Source: Planctomycetota bacterium
GTDB lineage: Bacteria; Planctomycetota; Phycisphaerae; UBA1845
DNA: 64,000 bases
NCBI GenBank assembly: GCA_024276605.1
Contig: JAJRWX010000005.1
Coordinates: 64,049 to 128,048, forward strand
Reading direction: 5' to 3'
The translations under genes were made by a program, and so were the position numbers. Below, one piece after another: positions 1 to 9,437 of this stretch (within the stretch, counting starts at the first letter, position 1; the number at the start of each line of letters is the position of its first letter). Under the pieces are notes generated by a model. It was given only the letters and a program-made list of their open reading frames with translations. It did no database searches and was not told where the DNA came from.

Positions 1-762
1 CGCTTGAGCTGCAATGCCAATTCGCCCTTCATTCAAACTCGATAAACAAACGTTCAAACCTTGGCCATGTTGTCCTAGGAGGCGATCTTTGGGCACAAAA
101 ACCTGGTCCAAATGGATTACCGCCGTTTCACTTCCGCGAATACCCAACTTCCCATGAATCTGCGTACGCTGCAAACCGGGATCGTCGCCGTCAATGAGAA
201 AAGCACACAAACTCTCACTATCCGGTACACCCTGCAAACGGGCAAGTGTCAAAAACCATCGCGCATGCATCCCATTGGTGATCCACATTTTCTCGCCACT
301 AATGCGATAGCCATCGTCCTCCTCAACAGCCATGGTCCTCACCGCAGCCGCATCGCTACCCGCTCCGGCCTCAGACAACGCGAAAGCACCAAAATGTTTC
401 ACGCCTGCCCAGCCACGTAAACACATATCCTGCAAAGCGTCGTTGGCGTATTTTTGAATGATCCGCCCCACCATGCTGTGAACCGCCACGGTCACACTCG
501 TCGAAGGAGACCACTTAGCCAATTCATGGATAATAGCTGCATAGACACGATAAGGACAAGCGAGACCGCCAAAAACCTCCGGCACACAAAGCGTCAATAG
601 CCCCATGTCGCCCAACTGAGGCAACACGTCGTACACCGCCCCGCTATATTGGTCCCAAGCACGATCAAGAGGTAGTAATTCGCTTTGTGCAAATTCGGCA
701 ACCGTGCTGATCAGCATCAAATGATCATCAGTCAAACCATCAGCATCGGGGACCAACGACAT
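1..762 (-). CDS. Acyl-CoA dehydrogenase, partial (C-terminus beyond left edge)
   Basis: Reading leftwards from an ATG at 762 gives 254 codons that are open to the window edge. The protein begins MSLVPDADGL and shows acyl-CoA dehydrogenase landmarks. These are the N-terminal helical part, then LSEAGAGSDAAAV (the flavin/substrate loop, usually LTEPxAGSD), then GEKMWITNG, then the middle beta domain with KLGIRGSETAVIHLDQVFVP. The enzyme should oxidise an acyl-CoA to the 2-enoyl-CoA with FAD, passing electrons to ETF. The catalytic glutamate lies in the missing C-terminal domain, so chain-length specificity cannot be judged. The S in the LSEAGAGSD loop and the GSE motif resemble short-chain/butyryl-type enzymes. 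A second family member lies at 5892. Confidence 0.93.
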   Translation of the reverse strand, partial: MSLVPDADGLTDDHLMLISTVAEFAQSELLPLDRAWDQYSGAVYDVLPQLGDMGLLTLCVPEVFGGLACPYRVYAAIIHELAKWSPSTSVTVAVHSMVGRIIQKYANDALQDMCLRGWAGVKHFGAFALSEAGAGSDAAAVRTMAVEEDDGYRISGEKMWITNGMHARWFLTLARLQGVPDSESLCAFLIDGDDPGLQRTQIHGKLGIRGSETAVIHLDQVFVPKDRLLGQHGQGLNVCLSSLNEGRIGIAAQA

Positions 763-822
763 ACATTTACCTTTCGTATCAATCGTAGTGCGCGCGAGTT
801 GAACATCACACGCAACATCGAT

Positions 823-1389
823 CTATGAGTTCCATGACGGTCTAATACCGGCCAAAAAGTGTAGCCTACGAAACAAATGATTTCTTCGCACAATAAGCTC
901 GCGAAGTCGAGTCAACACCTGCTCTTGGAAACGAGAGGAAAAACGCCAGGAAATCACATCCTCTTCCAATTCCTGCCAACGACGAGTACCACTCAGCTTG
1001 CGTTTTCGTTTAGGGTCATAGTCGGCGAGCAGCTTCCGCACTTCACTTTCAATCGACTTAAGCTCAACAGCGATACGATGGGCGGACGGCGCCGGCGTCA
1101 TCCCATCTTGAAGTCGCTTCGTAACGAAAGACATAGGCGCCTCGTTCGGCGCCGCCTCAATCGCATCCGCATCACCCGCATCGTCCACATCGACAACACC
1201 GGCACGGGTGGTCGCTACACCCTCACTATCAGCCAATGCACCTACCGCTTCCAGTGACCTCGTGGAAGCTTCTAATAAATCCGGATCATCCTCGGCTACC
1301 TCACCCGCCTCAGACAAATCAGGTTCGCTAGCATCTTCGATACTGGGGACGTCATTATTTTGGTCAGGCTGTCCGTTTTCCATCTTCAC
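823..1389 (-). CDS. Hypothetical acidic/basic two-part protein
   Basis: 188 residues from a GTG at 1389; an ATG two codons on (1383) is an equally possible start. I do not recognise a family. The first ~85 residues are very acidic and low in complexity (many D, E, A), which suggests disorder. The C-terminal ~85 residues are basic and probably helical, with DYDPKRKRKLSGTRRW and a run of R/L/F such as RRNHLFRRLHF. There is no signal peptide or membrane segment. It lies 60 nt upstream of the acyl-CoA dehydrogenase on the same strand. Expression is plausible from the long open frame and codon use, but the function is unknown. Confidence 0.6.
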   Translation of the reverse strand: MKMENGQPDQNNDVPSIEDASEPDLSEAGEVAEDDPDLLEASTRSLEAVGALADSEGVATTRAGVVDVDDAGDADAIEAAPNEAPMSFVTKRLQDGMTPAPSAHRIAVELKSIESEVRKLLADYDPKRKRKLSGTRRWQELEEDVISWRFSSRFQEQVLTRLRELIVRRNHLFRRLHFLAGIRPSWNS

Positions 1390-1559
1390 TCTAAAAACCA
1401 GGTGTACATTTCATCACAGCCGTAGTGTAGCAAGTCTGTCGAATTTCGCACGTTTCGACCGAACTCACACGGCATGCTCACTTATTAGTGTAGTGTGGAA
1501 TCGTTCATATACGCCTAAGTGAATCTACTATTAGGCGCAACAAACGATTAGCACTCATG

Positions 1560-2645
1560 CTAGCAACAGGCGGAGGGCAAATTCACTGCGCTACCAGGAT
1601 CGGCTTGGCATACTTTACTATTAAACGGACCGTAATGAGTTGAGCGGTCACCCTGGACGGTAAAATGTGCTGCGAAACGTGTCCGAGAAATCATAGAAGC
1701 CGTATTACCGCATACCCTCACAGGTTTGCCCGTTTCGAAGGTGTGATGATCGTCTAATACAAATTGATGCGGGCACTCAGCCAGAGTGCCGTTATATGTC
1801 GCTACCTGACCATAGTCTTCGCATATATCCTCCAGATCATCCAGCTTGAATGCACGTACCGTGATAGAATGGAAATCGACCATACCTAATTTCGCTTCGA
1901 TATCCGCATCGTTAATGGCAAATGCGCGAGAGTCTACAACCCGGTAATCAAGGCAACCCAACTTACAAAGCAAACGGCGAAAATCTTCGAGATACATCGC
2001 GCCGCCCAGACACTCCCCGCGTAACACAGGATCATCCATGAGTGATTCGGGAATTCTTCGACCGGCGAAGACATCTGAAAAATACAATTCACCACCGGGC
2101 TTTAGGACACGGAATATTTCGGAAAAAACGCTAGGCTTGTCGGCTGATAAATTGAGCACACAATTGGAAATCACGACGTCAACACTATTGTCTTTCACAC
2201 CAACCGCAGCTAAATCCTCAATATAACCAAGTTGAAATTCGATATTCGGCTTGCTAAAACCGAACCGGGTCATCTGTGATGGTACATGACGCTGCGCAAT
2301 CTCAAGCTGCTGCGATGTCATATCCACACCGATCACGTGACCATCAGGCCCGACCATTTTAGCTACCATGTAGGCGTCGCGCCCCGTACCGCATCCTAAA
2401 TCGAGGACGGCTTTACCTGCCAGTGCCAATGGAATCGGCGAACCACAACCATAGAACTTCTGTACAATCTCATCTTCGATATCCCCCAGGATAGCCCGCA
2501 CATGTTTGGGCATAGTCCCCCCTACGCAACATGCTTTTGTTTTCAAATCGCGCGTCGATTGTACCGTATCCCCGTAATACGTTTTAACCTGCTCACGTGT
2601 TTTATCCATCCCGGATGATATCATCGAACTCAACTTTCTATACAA
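1560..2645 (-). CDS. arsM: Arsenite methyltransferase (ArsM-like)
   Basis: 361-residue class I SAM-dependent methyltransferase. Motif I is LDLGCGTGRD at about residues 81-90, followed by GVDMT. The cysteines that bind As(III) in ArsM have counterparts here: C39/C40 in KACCVGG, C162 in ISNCVLNLS and C212 in GECLGGA. ArsM converts arsenite to mono-, di- and trimethylated forms, a detoxification route. The length fits the longer bacterial ArsM group, and the protein ends in a vicinal Cys pair (SACC), as some ArsM proteins do. No arsR or arsenical permease lies nearby, so the gene seems to stand alone. A related methyltransferase acting on another substrate is possible but less likely given the three cysteine sites. 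Confidence 0.88.
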   Translation of the reverse strand: MYRKLSSMISSGMDKTREQVKTYYGDTVQSTRDLKTKACCVGGTMPKHVRAILGDIEDEIVQKFYGCGSPIPLALAGKAVLDLGCGTGRDAYMVAKMVGPDGHVIGVDMTSQQLEIAQRHVPSQMTRFGFSKPNIEFQLGYIEDLAAVGVKDNSVDVVISNCVLNLSADKPSVFSEIFRVLKPGGELYFSDVFAGRRIPESLMDDPVLRGECLGGAMYLEDFRRLLCKLGCLDYRVVDSRAFAINDADIEAKLGMVDFHSITVRAFKLDDLEDICEDYGQVATYNGTLAECPHQFVLDDHHTFETGKPVRVCGNTASMISRTRFAAHFTVQGDRSTHYGPFNSKVCQADPGSAVNLPSACC

Positions 2646-2681
2646 AGACTAAATCAGCCAAACAAACAACCTCCCGACAAA

Positions 2682-2745
2682 CGGTAGGGCAGGTCGTTCT
2701 TTCGCCAATCCCAAATTGGCGAAAGGTTGACCTGCCTGAAGTCAT
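2682..2745 (+). repeat. Family A palindromic repeat, copy 1
   Basis: Begins CGGTAGGGCAGGTCGTTCTT and ends CCTGCCTGAAGTCAT. Its arms (…TTTCGCCAAT / ATTGGCGAAA…) form a long hairpin with a small loop. A nearly identical copy is at 17358-17425; shorter relatives are at 2831 and 17637. Confidence 0.85.
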
Positions 2746-2830
2746 GAGCACCCGCAACCACCCACATCTAACCTAATCCTCATGCCAACACACATTCGAT
2801 GTTGCAGAAGATCCGGTGCGTGATAGCTAA

Positions 2831-2880
2831 AGGCAGGCCAACCTTTCGCTGGAAGGCGATAGAACGATCTGCCCTACCGG
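2831..2880 (-). repeat. Family A palindromic repeat, copy 2 (inverted)
   Basis: AGGCAGGCCAACCTTTCGC ... GCGATAGAACGATCTGCC is the family A hairpin in the opposite orientation, with several substitutions, ending in CCTACCGG. Confidence 0.75.
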
Positions 2881-2980
2881 GCTACTCGCTGTTTGAATGA
2901 TAGTATATCACGCACGAAACGTCATGTATTGCACACAGCCTAGACGTTGGGCATTCATCCCAAGATGGATCAGTTTGTGA

Positions 2981-3023
2981 GTCCCATGACCTTCCGTTTG
3001 GACATGGCGGAGACGATGATGGC
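2981..3023 (+). repeat. Family D repeat, degenerate copy
   Basis: GTCCCATGACC ... GGACATGGCGGAGACGAT matches the right half of the copy at 22455-22496 (GGACATGGGGGAGACGAT), including its hairpin arms. Confidence 0.6.
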
Positions 3024-3067
3024 GTTTCTCTTGCCTTCATGATGTGATTCACCCGCCATCATCGACT

Positions 3068-3097
3068 CCCCCACCTCGAAAACGAGGTGGGCCACCC
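3068..3097 (+). repeat. Family D repeat (CCCCCACCTC hairpin)
   Basis: CCCCCACCTCG, an AAAA loop, CGAGGTGGG, then CCACCC. The same unit with a different loop is at 27077-27105. Confidence 0.7.
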
Positions 3098-3142
3098 ATC
3101 CGCCGACATGCCCGCGCTTTCAGCTTGGGCATGCCACACGCC

Positions 3143-3228
3143 GTGTCAACAGGCTTGCGCCGTGGTGCTCTTACCATACTCGTCGCGCGACAGGACATCG
3201 CAACCCAAAGACATACCAAGGCGTGTGT
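3143..3228 (+). repeat. Family C dispersed repeat, long copy 1
   Basis: Starts GTGTCAACAGGCTTGCGCCG and ends near CAAGGCGTG. It aligns over its whole ~85 nt with 17549-17630, including GACATCGCAACCCAAA against TAACATCGCAACCCAAA, at roughly 80 percent identity by eye. Confidence 0.75.
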
Positions 3229-3302
3229 GACCATTCGAAGACACGGGTCGCCGGCGCTCGCCGCTCGGATTAGGTTGGAGGCACCTTCTAACCCTACGAA
3301 GT

Positions 3303-5381
3303 TTACTCCTGGCTGTTGGTTCTCGATCTTCCCGGTCTATACCCTGTGTCGGAACTTCGTCGCTTGTTTCTACTGATGCGCTGTTTCGGCATACGGCGGC
3401 GGGAATGGACATGGTCGCTTTGCACAGCTTCATGCTGAGCACGTGAACGACGTGCTTCGATAGCTTCTTTAGGCGCTCTTGCGGGGATAAGACAATCACA
3501 CCCTTCGCCTACTAAGTCCATGCGCCCGGCTTGAGATAGTGCTTTGCGTACTAAAAAATAATTTTCCGGCTTAAAAAACTGCATCAACGCTCGCTGCAAT
3601 TTTCTATCACGTAGCATCTTAGCCACGTAAACCTCTTTCTTGGTGATGGGATCGATCCCAGTGTGATACATGCAGGCCGCAATGTCCATCGGCGCGGGAA
3701 TAAAATCCTGCACCTGATCGGGCCGATACCCATTATGCTTTAGGAATAACGCCAACTCGATCATGGCATGTATATCACTACCGGGATGCGCCGAAATAAA
3801 ATATGGGACGAGATACTGCTCCTTACCGGCATCATCTGAAATATCCCGGAAAGACCGGGCAAACTTGTCAAAATTCGCAATCTTCGGACGCTTCATAAAT
3901 TGAAGGGTCGTATCGTTGGCATTTTCCGGCGCAACTTTAAGATGCCCCCCCACATGGTGCGTTACCAACTCCTTCATATACGCCGGCGAATGTTGGGCCA
4001 AGTCCATGCGCACGCCACTAGCGATCAACACCTTCTTAACCCCCGGCTGCTGGCGTGACTGCTTCATCACCTTAATCAGCGATGAATGATCGACGTCCAG
4101 CAGCGAACATATAGTGGGGTGAACGCAAGATAGCCGACGACATATAGCCTCAATTTCCGGGTCTTTGCAGCGCATCTTGTACATATTCGCCGTCGGACCG
4201 CCGATATCGCTGATCGTACCTTTGAACGCACGATCACGCCCCATACCTGCCACTTCGCCCACAATCGATTCTTCGCTGCGCGATTGAATAATGCGCCCCT
4301 GATGCACGGTAATCGAGCAATAGGTACATCCGCCAAAGCAACCGCGCATAATCGTAACGGAATCCTTCACCACCTGTAGTGCTGGAATCGATTCCGTATA
4401 ACAAGGATGTGCTTTGCGGGTAAACGGTAAGTCATAAAACGAGTCCATCGCTTGCTGTGATTCCGGCAAGCGCGGCGGCGTGCATACCACTGCTTGACGA
4501 TCGTGATATTGCACCAGGGTCCGTGCGTTGTACGGATTACTCTCGTGATGCACCACTCGCGTCGCCTCTGCAAAAGCATATTTATCACGCTTCACCTCTT
4601 CATAGGTAGGCAACACCCGCACATGCGATCCCGATGGCGGCGTTTCGCTGGCACCCATAACATAAGCCACCCCGCGCATATCGCGTAAATCTTTGACCGT
4701 TTCGCCGTCTCGAAGTCGTTGGGCTATGTCAAGAATGGAAGACTCCCCCATACCGTAAGCGACTAAGTCAGCCTTGGCATCTAATAGGATGGATCGACGA
4801 ACGGTGTCACTCCAATAATCGTAGTGTGCGACTCGGCGCAAACTAGCCTCCACACCCCCGGCTATAATCGGCACACCCTTGAACGCTTCCCGCGCCCGTT
4901 GACAATAAGCTAACGTCGCACGGTCCGGACGAAGTCCAATCTGACCGCCCGGCGAATAGGCATCATCGTTGCGTACCTTTCGGTTGGCGGTGTAATGGTT
5001 AATCATGGAGTCCATATTGCCGGCGCTGATCGCATAGAAAAGCCTGGGCCGACCAAATGTTTTCCAAGGCTCACAACTTCGCCAGTCCGGCTGGGCGATG
5101 ATACCCACGGAGAAACCAGCCGCCTCCAGCACCCGTCCAAGAATCGCTGTGGCAAAACTGGGATGATCCACATAGGCATCACCCGTCACAAAGACCACGT
5201 CAATTTCGTCCCAGCCCCGCGCCTTGGCCTCAGCTAAGTTCATGGGCAGTGGCTTGGGATTACCCAAACTAGATACGCTCAGTTGAACGAGTGGCGTAGG
5301 ATTACACGCACCGGGTACAGCTACACTAACCATTGATTTGTCTCTCGATAACCTCCAGTCCGCACCCGGAACAACCCGCAC
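3303..5381 (-). CDS. ygiQ: YgiQ family radical SAM protein
   Basis: 692 residues. The N-terminal region has [20 protein letters not shown], a hallmark of YgiQ. The radical SAM cluster motif [10 protein letters not shown] gives CxxxCxxC, and [10 protein letters not shown] follows as in the family. [16 protein letters not shown] and the [20 protein letters not shown] segment match the conserved C-terminal half. The substrate of YgiQ is not known. The last ~50 residues are strongly basic ([15 protein letters not shown]), a tail that varies in the family. The start is uncertain: an ATG 16 codons downstream (MVSVAVPG) or the one at MNLAEAK would also keep the conserved core. The gene runs alone on the minus strand. 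Confidence 0.92.
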   Translation of the reverse strand: MRVVPGADWRLSRDKSMVSVAVPGACNPTPLVQLSVSSLGNPKPLPMNLAEAKARGWDEIDVVFVTGDAYVDHPSFATAILGRVLEAAGFSVGIIAQPDWRSCEPWKTFGRPRLFYAISAGNMDSMINHYTANRKVRNDDAYSPGGQIGLRPDRATLAYCQRAREAFKGVPIIAGGVEASLRRVAHYDYWSDTVRRSILLDAKADLVAYGMGESSILDIAQRLRDGETVKDLRDMRGVAYVMGASETPPSGSHVRVLPTYEEVKRDKYAFAEATRVVHHESNPYNARTLVQYHDRQAVVCTPPRLPESQQAMDSFYDLPFTRKAHPCYTESIPALQVVKDSVTIMRGCFGGCTYCSITVHQGRIIQSRSEESIVGEVAGMGRDRAFKGTISDIGGPTANMYKMRCKDPEIEAICRRLSCVHPTICSLLDVDHSSLIKVMKQSRQQPGVKKVLIASGVRMDLAQHSPAYMKELVTHHVGGHLKVAPENANDTTLQFMKRPKIANFDKFARSFRDISDDAGKEQYLVPYFISAHPGSDIHAMIELALFLKHNGYRPDQVQDFIPAPMDIAACMYHTGIDPITKKEVYVAKMLRDRKLQRALMQFFKPENYFLVRKALSQAGRMDLVGEGCDCLIPARAPKEAIEARRSRAQHEAVQSDHVHSRRRMPKQRISRNKRRSSDTGYRPGRSRTNSQE

Positions 5382-5891
5382 GCTCGCTGGAAGAACCCTT
5401 GATTTTCACGACCAACACGCCCACGTAGGGCGCATGACTTGGTCTTTCATATCCGGCGATTATAGCAAAATGGCAGGGAAATGGGTAGCGTTCGCCCCAA
5501 CGTGACGATATGATGCCCCGCTTTGGTTGACGAGACAGCCATATAGCGGATTAGAGCAAGGTGTGCTTTGTGTTACGGAAACAACACAACGAAAGACGTT
5601 TTAGTCCGGTAGGTTCGCACAGGCTAAGAGCCCAAGACTCGTTATAAAATCAGGGACACTGCTCTAGTGCTCAATCTCGCATAGATTGAGATGTGATCCG
5701 AACCCCGACCGTGAGGGAGAGGGCCTTTGGATATCATGGGTGTACGGAATCCGCTTCCTGACGGGCGCGGCTCTGTTAAGATAACCCATCACATTAATCG
5801 CAATGGAGCACTAGTATCAATAAAACGGTGATTTTGAAGTTGCCAAGGTGTATCGACCAACAACAAGTATTGAATAGCAAGGAGAGAGCTC
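5382..5891. other. Intergenic region between divergent genes
   Basis: 510 nt between the divergent ygiQ and acyl-CoA dehydrogenase genes, so it should hold both promoters. No gene was seen. It contains a ~150-bp stretch bounded by a 9-bp inverted repeat, listed separately. Confidence 0.5.
5664..5814. repeat. Possible small non-autonomous element with inverted ends
   Basis: CTAGTGCTC at 5664-5672 is matched in inverted form by GAGCACTAG at 5806-5814, and the bases just inside are partly matched. Internal sequence shows no frame. A 9-bp match can arise by chance, and no second copy was seen in this window. Confidence 0.35.
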
Positions 5892-7055
5892 GTGCCGGAT
5901 GTGACAACACCTGACTTGTATCAAATCGAGTCTCAACTGTCGGACGAAGAACGAGCCGTGCGTGACGCGGTAGGACGCTTCGTCGACGACCGCGTACTAC
6001 CGATTATCGCCGACTGCTTCGAACACGAACGGTTCCCATCTGAACTCATTCCCGAAATGGCCGAGCTTGGTTTGTTCGGACCTACACTGACGGATTATGG
6101 CTGTGCCGGCGTCGGTAATGTGTCGTATGGCTTGATGATGCAGGAATTGGAACGTGGTGATAGCGGTATCCGAAGTTTCGCCTCCGTGCAAAGTGGTTTA
6201 GTCATGTATCCGATCCACGCCTACGGCTCAGATGAACAAAAAAATCGCTGGTTACCGGAGATGGCTAAGGCGAAAGCGCTCGGATGTTTCGGACTCACCG
6301 AACCGGATGGTGGCAGTGATCCGGGTACAATGAAAACCCACGCGGTCAAACAAGGCGGCGACTGGGTTCTCAATGGCGCGAAAATGTGGATCACCAGTGG
6401 TACGGTTGCCGACGTAGCTGTGGTCTGGGCACAGACGGATGACGGCATTCGAGGTTTTCTCGTTGAAAAAGGAACGCCGGGATATACCGCGCGCGACATT
6501 GCACACAAGTTCTCCTTGCGGGCATCTATTACCAGCGAATTATTTTTTGACAATTGTAAAATTCCCGCAGAAAACCAACTACCCAAAGCCAAGGGTTTGG
6601 GGGCACCGCTTAGTTGTTTGACGCAAGCTCGTTATGGCATCGCCTGGGGTGGAATTGGCGCAGCCATCGCTTGTTATCGTGAGGCCCTGGCTTTCGCCAA
6701 GGAGCGCATTCTATTCGGCTCAGCACTCACAGCTAAACAAACGATTCAAATTCGCCTTGCCAACATGTTACGACAAATCGTCACGGGCCAGCTTCTCGCA
6801 CTGCAACTTGGACGACTCAAAGATGCGGGAACCATGCACCATTCGCAAGTATCGCTGGCTAAGTGGAATAACGTCCGCGTGGTCATGGACGTCGCCCGCG
6901 ATGCCCGTGATTTACTCGGTGCCGGTGGCATCAGCGTGGAATGTTGCCCCATACGACACATGCTAAATCTAGAAAGCGTCATTACTTACGAAGGCACCGA
7001 GTCGATCCACCAGTTAATCGTAGGCCGGGAAATTACTGGTATCGCAGCATTTTAG
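5892..7055 (+). CDS. Acyl-CoA dehydrogenase, glutaryl-CoA dehydrogenase type
   Basis: 387 residues from a GTG at 5892, preceded by AAGGAGAG at a good distance. Landmarks are FGLTEPDGGSDPG, LNGAKMWITSG, the K-SLRAS segment of the glutaryl-CoA group, and the C-terminal ITYEGTESIHQLIVGREITG. The Glu of YEGT is the catalytic base. Glutaryl-CoA dehydrogenases make crotonyl-CoA by oxidation and decarboxylation in lysine/tryptophan degradation. The overall pattern (GxEITGI tail, SLRAS) points to that subgroup, though some family members act on other acyl-CoAs. It is followed after 93 nt by a fused 2-oxoacid dehydrogenase E1, so both may serve amino-acid or acyl-CoA catabolism. Confidence 0.9.
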   Translation: MPDVTTPDLYQIESQLSDEERAVRDAVGRFVDDRVLPIIADCFEHERFPSELIPEMAELGLFGPTLTDYGCAGVGNVSYGLMMQELERGDSGIRSFASVQSGLVMYPIHAYGSDEQKNRWLPEMAKAKALGCFGLTEPDGGSDPGTMKTHAVKQGGDWVLNGAKMWITSGTVADVAVVWAQTDDGIRGFLVEKGTPGYTARDIAHKFSLRASITSELFFDNCKIPAENQLPKAKGLGAPLSCLTQARYGIAWGGIGAAIACYREALAFAKERILFGSALTAKQTIQIRLANMLRQIVTGQLLALQLGRLKDAGTMHHSQVSLAKWNNVRVVMDVARDARDLLGAGGISVECCPIRHMLNLESVITYEGTESIHQLIVGREITGIAAF

Positions 7056-7148
7056 TTAGATTAGTTTCACCTAAAGTATGAAACGAGCCGCGGGCTAACG
7101 ACAGCGCGGTCGTCGTGAACAAACTCCGTCGTAGAACAGGTGACCGTT

Positions 7149-9431
7149 ATGCCCTCAATACCATCCGATACACGTTCGAACCGGTACCATCTGAACCGTG
7201 CCATGGTCGTGGATGAAAACTTTGTAGCCTATGTCCAATCGTGCACGAGCCACGATGAACGGCCTTCCAACCCAGCGTTGGACAAACCAATTATTCACCA
7301 AAGCAAGCTTACCGGGCAAGACCTCATCGATCTATTCGAATCACAAGCCACTTCACGATTGATCGACATCGTAGCCAGACAGATGCGCGCTCAAGGTGTA
7401 GGTTATTATACCATCGGCAGTTCGGGGCATGAGGGAAACGCCCTTATTGGCCAACTCACGCGATACACTGACATGGCCTTTCTACATTACCGCTCCGGCG
7501 CTCTCATGTGTGAGCGTGCCAGGCAACTACCCAGTTACGATTTTATCTACAACACAATGCTAGGCATCGCAGCCTCTCGGGAAGACCCGGTGGCAGGAGG
7601 ACGGCACAAAGCATGGGGTAGTCGAGAGCTGAACGTTCCACCGCAAACCAGTACCATAGCCTCACACCTACCCAAGGCCGTCGGTACGGCTATGTCAATT
7701 GCCCGAGCACAACGATTGCAATCCGGCAAGACACCCGAAGATATGATCGTGGTATGCAATTTCGGTGACGCCTCAGCCAATCACGCCACCTCCCAAACCG
7801 CTTTCAACGCGGCAGCCAGCGCCGCGTATCAACGATTACCCGTCCCCATTCTATTTGTCTGTGAGGATAACGGTGTCGGCATTAGCGTAGCGACACCGCC
7901 TACCTGGATCGAGTCCCAATTTCGCCATCGGTACGGTCTTACTTATTACCAGGCCAATGGTCTTGATGTGGTTGAAGCTTATGCCACCGTTCGCCAAGCC
8001 GTTGACCATTGTCGCGGGAAACGAAGGCCGGTATTTCTACATTTGAAAACCGTTCGATTGTTAGGTCATGCAGGGACGGACCCAGAGACTGAATACCACT
8101 CTTGGCAAACAATCGAAGCAAACGAAGCCAAAGACCCGCTCTTACGCACGGCTCAGCACGTCATGGAATTGGGCTTGTTAACCCCCACAGAAACGCTGGA
8201 TCGTTATGAGTCGATTCGTAATCGTATTGTTAACGCAGCCAGTGACGCAGCCAAGACACCCAAGCTAAGAGACAAGCAAGATATTATTTCAACGCTAGCT
8301 CCGTTATCACCGGATCAAGTTCATGCAGAGGCTACGCGCTGTCCGAATCACCAAGCACGTGTTGAAATCTTTGGTGGTGACCATCGGTTGCCGGAATTAC
8401 GCCCCCCCAAGCACATGGCTGCGTTAATCAACCTCGGCCTGCACGATTTGCTCATCAAATATCCCCAGGCGATTATCTTTGGTGAAGATGTCGCTAAAAA
8501 AGGCGGTGTCTATTTCGTCACCAACGGACTAACCAACAAATTCGGCGTCGGACGCGTGTTCAATACTATCCTCGACGAAACCACCATCCTCGGCTTGAGC
8601 ATCGGCGCTGCCCACGTCGGATTGCTACCTATTCCTGAGATTCAATACTTGGCGTACTACCATAACGCTCAAGATCAAATTCGCGGTGAGGCGGCTTCAC
8701 TTAACTTCTTCTCAAACAATCAATTCCGTAACCCCATGGTTGTCCGCATTGCCGGTTGGGCATACCAAAAAGGATTCGGCGGTCATTTTCACAACGACAA
8801 TAGCATTACCGCACTGCGCGACGTACCGGGACTGATCATGGCCACTCCCTCTCGCGGCGACGACGCCGTCAACATGATGCGCACCTGCATGTCCCTGGCC
8901 GCAACCGATGGGCGCGTGATAGCTTTCATTGAACCCATTGCGATGTACATGAAAAAAGACTTGTACCAGGAGAAAGATCACAAGTGGATCTTTCCCTACC
9001 CCGAACCCGGCGAAGCCATCCCGCTTGGCGCCGGAAAAATTTACCACGAAACCGCCGGCGATCTAACGATATTAACCTTCGCCAATGGCACGCACATGTC
9101 ACTACGTGCAGCCAAGATATTACGCGAAACGCACAACATAAACGCGCGTGTGGTAGATTTGCGCTGGTTATGCCCACTCAATGAAACCTTCATCATGGAA
9201 CAATCCTTAGCGACGGGCAATGTGCTCGTGGTGGATGAAGGACGTCGGAGCGGGGGCGTTGCAGAAGCTATACTCGCATTATTGATGGAATCCTGCGGCA
9301 CCAAAGTTCACGCTAGACGCATGAACGCCGTAGACACCTTCATACCGTTAGGTCCAGCCGCCGACTACGTCCTACCCGCCATGCCTGACATCGTCACCGC
9401 AGCGGTAGACCTGATGAAATCATCAACGTAG
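7149..9431 (+). CDS. Fused E1 alpha/beta thiamine diphosphate-dependent 2-oxoacid dehydrogenase
   Basis: About 760 residues. The N-terminal half (about 60-380) is the E1 alpha domain. It has YTIGSSGHEGNA, the RG...GSREL region and the ThDP motif starting FGDASANHATSQ and running to CEDNGVGIS. The C-terminal half (about 410-760) is the E1 beta, transketolase-like domain, with IIFGEDVAKKGGVYFVT, the FNTILDETTILGLSIGAA segment and VVDEGRRSGGVAEAIL. It should decarboxylate a branched-chain or related 2-oxo acid and reductively acylate E2. No E2 or E3 gene lies in the window. I chose the ATG at 7149 because AGGTGA at 7136-7141 is spaced correctly for it; the in-frame GTG at 7140 overlaps that site. 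Alpha-beta fusion is known in Bacteroidota and others. Confidence 0.9.
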   Translation: MPSIPSDTRSNRYHLNRAMVVDENFVAYVQSCTSHDERPSNPALDKPIIHQSKLTGQDLIDLFESQATSRLIDIVARQMRAQGVGYYTIGSSGHEGNALIGQLTRYTDMAFLHYRSGALMCERARQLPSYDFIYNTMLGIAASREDPVAGGRHKAWGSRELNVPPQTSTIASHLPKAVGTAMSIARAQRLQSGKTPEDMIVVCNFGDASANHATSQTAFNAAASAAYQRLPVPILFVCEDNGVGISVATPPTWIESQFRHRYGLTYYQANGLDVVEAYATVRQAVDHCRGKRRPVFLHLKTVRLLGHAGTDPETEYHSWQTIEANEAKDPLLRTAQHVMELGLLTPTETLDRYESIRNRIVNAASDAAKTPKLRDKQDIISTLAPLSPDQVHAEATRCPNHQARVEIFGGDHRLPELRPPKHMAALINLGLHDLLIKYPQAIIFGEDVAKKGGVYFVTNGLTNKFGVGRVFNTILDETTILGLSIGAAHVGLLPIPEIQYLAYYHNAQDQIRGEAASLNFFSNNQFRNPMVVRIAGWAYQKGFGGHFHNDNSITALRDVPGLIMATPSRGDDAVNMMRTCMSLAATDGRVIAFIEPIAMYMKKDLYQEKDHKWIFPYPEPGEAIPLGAGKIYHETAGDLTILTFANGTHMSLRAAKILRETHNINARVVDLRWLCPLNETFIMEQSLATGNVLVVDEGRRSGGVAEAILALLMESCGTKVHARRMNAVDTFIPLGPAADYVLPAMPDIVTAAVDLMKSST

Positions 9432-9437
9432 TAAAAC

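Larger units (their letters stand above)
2646..3302. other. Intergenic region made mostly of short repeats
   Basis: No convincing gene was seen. The stretch carries at least five palindromic or dispersed repeat copies, listed separately (families A, C and D). Open frames here overlap the repeats and resemble nothing. Confidence 0.6.

Noticed and set aside
823-1522. Plus-strand frames opposite the hypothetical protein at 823-1389
   Set aside because: They mirror the codon bias of the minus-strand gene and resemble nothing.
3044-3376. Plus-strand 110-codon frame upstream of arsM
   Set aside because: It runs through family C and D repeats and into the antisense of ygiQ; no family likeness.
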